Assembly (NCBI GenBank): GCA_039029935.1
Contig: JBCCFC010000808.1
Coordinates: 1-6,457 of the forward strand
Length of the DNA: 6,457 bases
Source: G039029935 sp039029935
GTDB lineage: Bacteria > Chloroflexota > Anaerolineae > Caldilineales > Caldilineaceae
Direction of reading: 5' to 3'
How positions within the stretch are numbered: the stretch's first letter is position 1; each line of letters begins with the position of its first letter. Below the pieces are notes generated by a model. It was not told the origin of the DNA and searched no databases. It saw nothing but the letters and a program-made list of their open reading frames with translations. Below, one piece after another: positions 1-5,609 of the stretch. The translations under genes were made by a program, and so were the position numbers.

Positions 1-53
1 GTCGGTGGTTTTCCACCCGTTAATTGATACATTTGCATAATTTATTGCACGTA

Positions 54-144
54 TTTTACCCTAAAAGTTTGTAAAAATAAATTGTTAAAAATTTCACGAA
101 TAACAACACATCATTTTACAAAAATATGTGTTCTTTGGGTAAAA
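54..144. repeat. Nested imperfect inverted repeat in AT-rich leader
   Basis: Four pairs of complementary segments nest around a centre near 95: TTTTACCC (54-61) with GGGTAAAA (137-144), AAAG (64-67) with CTTT (133-136), TTTGTAAAA (68-76) with TTTTACAAA (114-122), and TTGTTA (82-87) with TAACAA (101-106). About 27 base pairs could form, interrupted by internal loops. The outer arms are flanked on both sides by the dinucleotide TA (52-53 and 145-146). It could be a small non-autonomous element, a cruciform or regulatory site, or partly a chance product of AT-rich sequence. A separate small hairpin, GGTGG-TTTT-CCACC, sits at 4-17. Nothing else is recognisable in 1-198. Confidence 0.45.
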
Positions 145-145
145 T
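115..145 (+). promoter_or_regulatory. Possible sigma-70-type promoter for sufE
   Basis: A TTTACA box at 115-120 and a TAAAAT box at 140-145 resemble -35 and -10 elements. The 19-bp spacing is longer than the optimal 17. Both boxes lie inside the right arm of the inverted repeat, so folding and promoter function may interact. A start near 152 would place the 28-bp tandem repeats in the 5' untranslated region of the sufE transcript. The call rests on box similarity only, in DNA whose base composition makes such matches common. Confidence 0.25.
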
Positions 146-198
146 AGAGTCATGCAAATACAGTCACAAAGGCGTTGTCGATTAAACGATGCTCGGCA

Positions 199-282
199 AA
201 CCAGTAACGCAGGTTGACTACTTGCCAACCAGTAACGCAGGTTGACTACCTGCCAACCAGTAACGCAGGTTGACTACCTGCC
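199..282 (+). repeat. Three tandem copies of a 28-bp repeat
   Basis: The units are 199-226, 227-254 and 255-282. They are identical except for one T/C difference at position 222 of the first copy. Each unit begins AACCAGTAACGC and ends in TTGCC or CTGCC, and there are no spacers. Each contains the dyad GCAGGT-TGACT-ACCTGC, with one mismatch in the first copy. At 226-244 and 254-272 there is a second overlapping dyad, CAACC-N9-GGTTG. The array ends 26 bp before the favoured sufE ATG. The unit length is not a multiple of three, which argues against it being coding sequence and for a leader, operator or RNA-structure role. Confidence 0.9.
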
Positions 283-308
283 CAATAGAAAAGGACTTGG
301 AAACCAAT

Positions 309-770
309 ATGCCAACAGAACAAACACGAGAACAGAAGATTGCGGCCTGCCCAGAAGAACTTCAAACCATTATTGAAGAGTTTGAAGAGGCCACGGATCG
401 CGAGAAGTTGGACTATCTCGTCGAATACTCAATTGAACTGCCAGACCTGCCCGAACGTCTACATGCATTGCGTGACCAAATGGAACAGGTGCATGAATGC
501 CAAACAGCCGTCTTTCTCCACACCGAGCTAGACGACGATGGTACAGTCAACTTTTTCTTTGACATTCCCCGCGAAGCCCCAACAGTACGTGGGTACGCCG
601 GATTGCTGGTTGAAGGACTCAGTGGCTCAACGCCAACAGAAATCCTTGGTGTCCCTGAAGACATTTATATGTTGTTGGGGCTGCACAAAGCGATTACGCC
701 GCAGCGGTTGCGTGGGTTACATGCGTTGATTCGGTATATGAAGCGGCAGGTGATGAAATTGGAAGCGTGA
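309..770 (+). CDS. sufE: SufE-family sulfur-acceptor protein for Fe-S cluster assembly
   Basis: SufE proteins accept persulfide sulfur from the cysteine desulfurase SufS and pass it to the cytoplasmic SufBCD scaffold. This 153-residue protein has the usual family length. The N-terminal helices (about 16-58, IIEEFEEATDREKLDYL then LPDLPERL) lead to the active-site loop QVHECQT, placing the acceptor cysteine at Cys64. The core continues with an FFFDIP strand, APTVRGYAGLLVEGLSG, and a C-terminal LGL...ITPQRLRGLHALIRYMK segment, all typical of the family. The frame is open back to a TTG at 270, but that codon lies inside the third 28-bp repeat. I prefer ATG 309, with AAGGA at 291-295 as a somewhat distant ribosome site. 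No sufS, sufB, sufC or sufD is adjacent, so it appears to be a stand-alone gene. Family assignment is firm; the start is less so. Confidence 0.9.
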   Translation: MPTEQTREQKIAACPEELQTIIEEFEEATDREKLDYLVEYSIELPDLPERLHALRDQMEQVHECQTAVFLHTELDDDGTVNFFFDIPREAPTVRGYAGLLVEGLSGSTPTEILGVPEDIYMLLGLHKAITPQRLRGLHALIRYMKRQVMKLEA

Positions 771-817
771 CGGTGGAGGACTAGATTGCCGCCTAGACTT
801 GCTGGGACCATAGGTTT

Positions 818-857
818 GTAGATGAGTGTGGATACGCCGACATCCATATTCATCTAC
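818..857 (+). other. Long-stem RNA hairpin downstream of sufE
   Basis: The arm at 818-833 (GTAGATGAGTGTGGAT) pairs along all 16 positions with the arm at 842-857 (ATCCATATTCATCTAC), across an 8-base loop. Two of the pairs are G-U wobbles. It starts 47 bases after the sufE stop codon. No T-run follows, so it is not a standard intrinsic terminator; it could protect the mRNA 3' end, act as a processing signal, or assist factor-dependent termination. The wobbles fall so that the top-strand RNA pairs through G-U, while the opposite strand would have A-C mismatches. This favours a structure made on the sufE-sense transcript. Confidence 0.6.
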
Positions 858-997
858 GGTATGCTATTAGACGGTAGATTCGTCAATAACACAATGATAT
901 ACGACATGCAGCTAAAGATAAGTTGTTTGTATCGCTCACACATCATACTTTTCTTCCTAAAACCCAACAGTTAACTCAAATCTTCTTCGCACAAATT

Positions 998-1023
998 TCA
1001 CAATAATCTCACAATAATCTCAC
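998..1023 (+). promoter_or_regulatory. 11-bp direct repeat, candidate operator for winged-helix regulator
   Basis: The unit TCACAATAATC occurs at 998-1008 and 1009-1019, followed by a partial third copy TCAC at 1020-1023. The same core, AATNATCTC, recurs at 1076-1084 and 1154-1162 nearer the gene start. OmpR/PhoB-family winged helices usually bind head-to-tail direct repeats with 10-11 bp periodicity, and the second gene of this operon ends in such a domain. That match in spacing is the only link; binding is inferred. The repeat itself is directly visible. Confidence 0.4.
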
Positions 1024-1147
1024 ACAGAAAATAAATCATGGCAATCCTCATCAAAATTTAGATCGTTTTTGTGTAAATTATCTCGGTGAAAATTTTATAA
1101 GCGGATAAAAGCATCTAATAAAGCTCTATATGTGCCAATAAACAGTG

Positions 1148-1153
1148 TATAAT
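1148..1153 (+). promoter_or_regulatory. Consensus -10 box with poor -35, likely operon promoter
   Basis: A perfect TATAAT lies about 100 bp upstream of the membrane ATPase gene. At 17-18 bp spacing upstream (about 1124-1130) the sequence is CTCTATA-like and does not resemble TTGACA. A strong -10 with a weak -35 is typical of activator-dependent promoters. The adjacent AATTATCTCACA (1154-1165) resembles the upstream 11-bp repeats and would overlap the start of transcription, where a bound protein could also repress. Base composition here is AT-rich, so a chance TATAAT is possible. Confidence 0.4.
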
Positions 1154-1256
1154 AATTATCTCACAAATTTGTCATTATCAGATTCATTCAGTACGCTTAT
1201 GTCAAAATTCATCATTTGCAGGAAACACAACTTGTAAAATTAGAACGGATACGTCT

Positions 1257-3899
1257 GTGACAGTTCTCGAAAAAAAGAAAGAAATGAGCATCTGGGATCG
1301 GATGCTCTTTATCATTATCCCTCTACTTATTGTATCTCTGTTTATTCTCTTTACCATCATTTTAGTATCGCGCATGGGGCATGAATCGCGTTTACTCACA
1401 GCCAAGCAAACGGAGACTGCGACACTCTGTATGTATGACCAAGCGCAACATCAACTTCAACTTGTATACCCCGAAACGCTATTGCTGCAAGAAACACCGC
1501 AGGTTCTGCATCTACAGTTGGCGCGCGGGGTAGAGGGATGTGTGCAACAAGTCGTGACAGGCACAAACCCCTCGACAACACAACCAGCTAGTCATAGTCA
1601 CCCTATCTCAGCAACCCATCCAATCACAACATCAAACACGATGACAGCGGTTCATGCGGCTCCCTCAATGACAACAGCCATTACGCTAAGTCAACAGCAT
1701 CCACTGCACGTTCAGGTGACCACAGAACGCATTGCGTTATATGATGCGCAGAACAATCCACTGCCGCTGCCATTGGCTATGACCCAAGCCGCCTTTACAG
1801 GGGAAGGGTTGAACTTGTATGCATATCGTGAATACCCCACTGGTATTGCACCCGCATCCGTTATACTAACAGCAAGCATATCGGGGACATCTATCAGCCA
1901 GTCGGTTTCTGTTGATCTCCCCCATGAAACACGAGGACAACTGGGGCGTAAAATCATTGCATCGTTGTTGGAAGAAAATCTTGGAGAGATTTTAACTGCT
2001 ATTTTTGGTATTATTGTAGCGTTAAGCGTACAGCTATGGACAAGACAGCGAAATCTAGAACAGGAGCGAGCAGCGGAAGAAACACAACGGAAAGAAGAGA
2101 AAGCGCAGCGGGAACTTCAAATCAAACAAGAGATGACACAGCAACAACGTGAAACTGAACAGGCAAAGACAGAGATTGATACGCTGCCATTGATGAAAAC
2201 CTTGCAAGACATTGAGCATTATCGCTCACTACATAAAAAGACGTCGCCCGATGCGCCGCAATCTATTTGGCAAGACGAAGAAATTGGCCGATATTTGGAA
2301 ACAATCTGGGCAGAGCGAACCATGACTACACCCTACATTAGAACGTTTTACCTTATCGACACCATTTTAACAGAATCTGTCAATTATAATCAGGCACTTC
2401 AAAAAATTGCAGCCTTTGATACATATGAATTAGAAAATACACTTGATTGGGTGATATATCAAAGCAAATTTGACAAAGATACGGAGAACAGATTTCGCGA
2501 TTTATTGATGGATATCCACACATTCGATCACATAAGATTCAGAATATTGGATAAGTATATTCAAGAATTGAATGATGAGCTTTGGCTTGCTATTCTGCAT
2601 TCATGGCGTCATATGTTATTCCACCAAGGGCAGTATCAGCTTGACGAGCAACGACTCAATGAGCAACTCCGGCGTTGTCGAAATTTTGTGTTACACACAA
2701 ATCCTTTCCCAAGTCCAAAAGTCGAGTATGACACCATGTGGGGGCGTGTTCAAGTGGATGTGAGACCGCCTGACTGGCATAACCTGCAACAGATTAATAA
2801 TTGTTTCATCATCGGTCCCAAAGGCTCAGGAAAAACAGCAACTGCGTTTCTGATTGCCCGTCACTATATTATCAATCATAGTCTGATAAACTCCACTTCT
2901 ATGGAGTTTGCCTTCCCCCTCTACTGGCCTTATGTCTATGAAGATTCCATCACCGATAATGATACAGTGGATGGACAATCTGCACACGAGGCAATCTTCC
3001 TACAAAAGGTGGGCGATGTTTTGACCACAACCTTGGTCGGATATTATGCCATCAAACCCAACGCGTTCTTCTCACTTGAATGGCGCACCCAAATCGCGAT
3101 AGTGCAACTACTCAAGCGTTATATTCAAAAAGAAGATAATTCTAAACATATTGCTCTGGCCTTCTATGACGCTGGTCTAGTCCCATCTGAGAAGGCTGCT
3201 GAATTGTTAAATACCATTGAGCAAATCAACAGCGATCTCCCCATGTCCGCCAACCTGTCGTCAACAGACTTGATACGGCTTTTTCGCATTGCCAAACCCG
3301 AGGGATTTGAGCAGACAACGCTTTTATTGGACATCCAAACATTCCAAGGACATAAAGATACGATTTCACCCGACCAATTGAGACAGTGGTGGGTTCAATT
3401 ACGTTCATCTGTTGTGTGTCTGGTAGAATGTGGTATCTATGTAAAAATCTTCATTGATGACACGATTTATAAGACCGTTACTACAGAAGAAGACCAACCA
3501 CTATTCCCAACCATACACAAACTCATCTGGACAGATCGACATCTGGCCGATATGCTCTATTGGCATACGGCGCCCATCGCAGGCAAGACAGGCACCATCA
3601 CATCGTTGCTCTTCAATCAAGAGTTGAATGGGGTGATGTCATTAGAGATGGGTGATGATGGTCTATTGATGCCCAATTATTTTGACCTGAATGATATCTA
3701 TACACAAAGCGGATTTATCGACATGACGGATGTCGATAAAATTGAGGCGGTGATTGCATTCATGATCGAGCGGACTCAGGCGCAGCCCGGGCCACTGCTG
3801 GCTGCGTTTCGTCGCATTGTCGAATGCATGGCTGCCAAACAGACCAAACTGGGTCTGGAAGACCTAGAGCGGATCATACATGAGGAATATCCATCATGA
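1257..3899 (+). CDS. Membrane-anchored P-loop ATPase with extracytoplasmic domain
   Basis: I do not recognise a named family. The 880-residue protein starts at GTG 1257; ATG 1284 (residue 10) is an equally plausible start, and neither has a strong ribosome site. A first membrane helix (about 17-37) follows a lysine-rich N-terminus. Next comes an outside segment (about 41-244) of probable beta strands, split by a Ser/Thr/Pro/His-rich linker (101-145). A second helix (about 245-261) returns to the cytoplasm. A charged coiled coil (264-308) and a helical stretch (311-480) lead to an NPF motif (482-484) and an ATPase domain. Visible motifs are Walker A GPKGSGKT (520-527), Walker-B-like LLLDIQ (689-694) without the usual second acidic residue, VKIFID (729-734) and LIWT (756-759). 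A helical C-terminus follows. The gene overlaps the next by ATGA, implying a coupled operon. The likely role, by inference, is sensing an outside or envelope signal and relaying it to the partner ATPase. Domain layout is well supported; function is unknown. Confidence 0.85.
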   Translation: MTVLEKKKEMSIWDRMLFIIIPLLIVSLFILFTIILVSRMGHESRLLTAKQTETATLCMYDQAQHQLQLVYPETLLLQETPQVLHLQLARGVEGCVQQVVTGTNPSTTQPASHSHPISATHPITTSNTMTAVHAAPSMTTAITLSQQHPLHVQVTTERIALYDAQNNPLPLPLAMTQAAFTGEGLNLYAYREYPTGIAPASVILTASISGTSISQSVSVDLPHETRGQLGRKIIASLLEENLGEILTAIFGIIVALSVQLWTRQRNLEQERAAEETQRKEEKAQRELQIKQEMTQQQRETEQAKTEIDTLPLMKTLQDIEHYRSLHKKTSPDAPQSIWQDEEIGRYLETIWAERTMTTPYIRTFYLIDTILTESVNYNQALQKIAAFDTYELENTLDWVIYQSKFDKDTENRFRDLLMDIHTFDHIRFRILDKYIQELNDELWLAILHSWRHMLFHQGQYQLDEQRLNEQLRRCRNFVLHTNPFPSPKVEYDTMWGRVQVDVRPPDWHNLQQINNCFIIGPKGSGKTATAFLIARHYIINHSLINSTSMEFAFPLYWPYVYEDSITDNDTVDGQSAHEAIFLQKVGDVLTTTLVGYYAIKPNAFFSLEWRTQIAIVQLLKRYIQKEDNSKHIALAFYDAGLVPSEKAAELLNTIEQINSDLPMSANLSSTDLIRLFRIAKPEGFEQTTLLLDIQTFQGHKDTISPDQLRQWWVQLRSSVVCLVECGIYVKIFIDDTIYKTVTTEEDQPLFPTIHKLIWTDRHLADMLYWHTAPIAGKTGTITSLLFNQELNGVMSLEMGDDGLLMPNYFDLNDIYTQSGFIDMTDVDKIEAVIAFMIERTQAQPGPLLAAFRRIVECMAAKQTKLGLEDLERIIHEEYPS

Positions 3900-5308
3900 T
3901 AGCCTTAAATAATCCAGTCAATCCATTAAATACAGTCAACCAAACCAGTGCGTTCGAGCTATTACGCGCTGAGGAAGAGACAGCATGGTTGTCACAATGC
4001 TTTGTCCCACCGAGAAACCTAGCGCATCTGTGCAGCAATCGTTCCATCATCGTCTTTGGGGCGATTGGTTCGGGCAAGACCGCGCTCTATCAACAGCTAC
4101 GCCAACAATGTTATCATCCCGATGGCACACCCAAGCGACTCTTTGTCGATTGGCAGTTGAATCCAGCCGACGCTGACGCAATTCCTGACATTCGTGATAG
4201 CAAACAACAACTGATGCATATCTTTGACCTTTGTGCAGCGGCATTGGCAACCCATATTGCGCACTATCCACAACGGTTTATCCACGCGCCCAGCTTTGCC
4301 AAAGACCGCATCATTTGGTTTATTCACACACATCTTCTGAGCAGTGCGCCCGAAGCGCGGCTTGGAGAGTTATTTTATTCACAAGTACCCGGTATCGCCG
4401 TTCTCAAAGACCTACTCGCGCAGTCACCCAAACCCATTCTGGATGCAGATGCCTCACCAGAACTGGTGCGCCAACAACTGTTATTGGCAACACAGGATTT
4501 AAAGTTAGAGGGAGTCTGGGTGATGGCAGATGATATTGAGCGTTGGGCGCATATTGATGAATCTGAGCTTTTGGAAAAACTCAGTGCCTTACTCAATACT
4601 TTACCACTTTTTGAACGGTCAGAATTTGCCTTCAAGCTGTTTACACCGAGACGGCTTGAATCCAAATTGAGTGCAACCGCAGGGATTCAACGAAGACGTG
4701 TCGATGCATTCCGGCTTTCGTGGACACAGGCCGAATTGCAAGCAATGGTCGAATACCGTCTACGTTTCGTTCTTCAACAACCGTCCTTTACACTCTCTGA
4801 TTTGTGTGATTCCAAAAAATTACTTCCGTGGCTTGCGCGCGTTGGCGAGCATGTGCCGCGTGAATGGCTTGACCAAACACACCCGCTTCTTCGGTATTTT
4901 TTAGACAACAATTTAAAGACACCTATCGATGAAAAGACATGGTTCAAACTGCGCCGCGAACACCCTCCTCGCCTTACGATTGATGAAGCACAGCACACCA
5001 TCTGGATCGGGGGACGCCAACTACCCATTTCGCATATCCCAGAGACAACATTCTCACTTCTGCGCTATTTACATGAGCGACCGGGACAATATGTACCCAA
5101 AGACGAGTTATATTATATCGCATATACAGGTGGCTATCGTATACCAAATGTTCAAGATGATGATTATTATACGGTTAAACAACAATACGAGGCAACAATT
5201 GATACAGCCATCTGGCGGCTGCGTCAGGAGATTGAGCCAGACCCCAAGAAACATACCTTGATTCTAAACAAGCGGGGTCGTGGGTACAGCCTCACAACCC
5301 GTTGGTAA
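3896..5308 (+). CDS. P-loop ATPase with C-terminal OmpR/PhoB-type winged-helix DNA-binding domain
   Basis: The 470-residue protein starts at ATG 3896, inside the stop of the preceding gene, with GAGGAA at 3882-3887 as a well-spaced ribosome site. The N-terminal half is an ATPase: Walker A GAIGSGKT (55-62), Walker B VMADDIE (209-215) with both acidic positions, FKLFTP (246-251) and LSWT (274-277). These match the order seen in the upstream protein, so the two ATPase domains look homologous. From about 360 to 470 is a winged helix: strands RLTIDEAQHTIWIGG, helix TTFSLLRYLHERPG, recognition-helix region IDTAIWRLRQEIE (435-447), and wing RGRGYSL (460-466). An acidic, tyrosine-rich insert (about 411-431) lengthens the loop before the recognition helix. 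No receiver domain and no membrane segment are present. It is probably a cytoplasmic, nucleotide-controlled transcription factor that takes its signal from the membrane partner; this is inference. STAND-type regulators such as AfsR are a functional analogy, but there the winged helix is N-terminal. Confidence 0.88.
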   Translation: MIALNNPVNPLNTVNQTSAFELLRAEEETAWLSQCFVPPRNLAHLCSNRSIIVFGAIGSGKTALYQQLRQQCYHPDGTPKRLFVDWQLNPADADAIPDIRDSKQQLMHIFDLCAAALATHIAHYPQRFIHAPSFAKDRIIWFIHTHLLSSAPEARLGELFYSQVPGIAVLKDLLAQSPKPILDADASPELVRQQLLLATQDLKLEGVWVMADDIERWAHIDESELLEKLSALLNTLPLFERSEFAFKLFTPRRLESKLSATAGIQRRRVDAFRLSWTQAELQAMVEYRLRFVLQQPSFTLSDLCDSKKLLPWLARVGEHVPREWLDQTHPLLRYFLDNNLKTPIDEKTWFKLRREHPPRLTIDEAQHTIWIGGRQLPISHIPETTFSLLRYLHERPGQYVPKDELYYIAYTGGYRIPNVQDDDYYTVKQQYEATIDTAIWRLRQEIEPDPKKHTLILNKRGRGYSLTTRW

Positions 5309-5609
5309 GAACAGTCAGTAGTTTGGCTTAATATTTTAGCGAAGTGTATAGCAAAATGCGCGACAAATAGCAACTCATTGTAAGGTGGTGAGGTTCATGT
5401 TAGTTTTCTGTAAATTTCTCGTCAGGGAAATCTGCTAGTAAACATATATCATTTATTGTAATCCCATGGAGCAATGACTTTGACCCAAGACTATGATACT
5501 TTCTTATGTAGAAATTCAACGTTTCAGCGATGAATGCATATTTTTGCAAAGATGGCAAATTTTCAAAGGTCGAGTGAGGTGTTGTTCCTACAGCGAAATG
5601 GAAAGTAAG
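5309..5609. other. 301-bp gap between second and third ATPase genes
   Basis: No clear intrinsic terminator follows the stop of the upstream gene, so read-through is possible. The gap contains a near-consensus ribosome site with a 13-codon mini-ORF (listed separately). It also contains an antisense open frame (5663 down to 5400) that has only a TTG start and no recognised family. A TTGACC box at 5480-5485 resembles a -35 element, but the matching -10 position (TATGTA, 5505-5510) is poor. The gene 4 frame is open from 5484 onward, which allows upstream starts at 5493 or 5598, but the extra residues do not resemble an ATPase N-terminus. Confidence 0.5.
5382..5438 (+). other. Strong Shine-Dalgarno and 13-codon mini-ORF
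   Basis: AAGGTGGTGA (5382-5391) differs at one base from the perfect anti-16S sequence AAGGAGGTGA. It lies five bases before ATG 5397. The frame reads MLVFCKFLVREIC and then meets TAG followed directly by TAA (5436-5441). It is in the same phase as the third ATPase gene, which begins about 170 bp later after two more stops. It could be a leader peptide for that gene, the remnant of an earlier start, or a chance ribosome-like sequence. This is by far the best ribosome site in the window, yet it leads to almost no protein. Confidence 0.4.

Larger units (their letters stand above)
771..1256. other. 486-bp intergenic region between sufE and the ATPase operon
   Basis: No convincing gene is seen on either strand. 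The first 90 bases hold the strong hairpin listed separately. From about 860 onward the region becomes AT-rich. It contains an 11-bp tandem repeat and four copies of the core AATNATCTC: 1002-1010, 1013-1021, 1076-1084 and 1154-1162. The TATAAT box at 1148-1153 lies directly before the last copy. A 12-codon ATG-initiated frame at 1199-1237 has no ribosome site and I do not treat it as a gene. The size and motif density fit a regulatory region for the downstream operon. Confidence 0.7.

Noticed and set aside
152..217. 21-codon ATG frame ending in the first 28-bp repeat, a possible leader peptide.
   Set aside because: There is no convincing ribosome site and the peptide has no recognisable feature; it is probably chance.
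199..282. The 28-bp repeats resemble a CRISPR repeat in length and dyad symmetry.
   Set aside because: The copies are directly adjacent with no spacers, and no cas gene is present.
54..282. AT-rich dyad followed by iteron-like repeats, resembling a plasmid replication origin.
   Set aside because: No Rep gene is nearby, the iteron number is low, and the neighbour is a housekeeping sufE gene.
270..308. TTG-initiated extension of sufE by 13 residues.
   Set aside because: The TTG lies in the third copy of a non-coding 28-bp repeat, and the added residues (TTCPIEKDLETN) are not typical of SufE; ATG 309 gives the normal length.
1199..1237. 12-codon frame upstream of the membrane ATPase.
   Set aside because: There is no ribosome site before the ATG, and short frames are expected by chance in this AT-rich DNA.
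1712..1957. Antisense frame within the membrane ATPase gene, along with other overlapping frames of 60-110 codons in the three ATPase genes.
   Set aside because: They lie inside strongly supported coding regions, have no recognisable domains, and most lack a start signal.
3453..3461. IDD (733-735) of the membrane ATPase as its true Walker B.
   Set aside because: Its surroundings (VKIFIDD) align better with the FKLFTP strand of the partner, which lies after Walker B; LLLD at 689-692 fits the Walker B place. Not fully settled.
5330..5365. TTTTAGC and GCAAAA segments after the winged-helix gene, a possible terminator.
   Set aside because: The stem is short and mismatched and no T-run follows.
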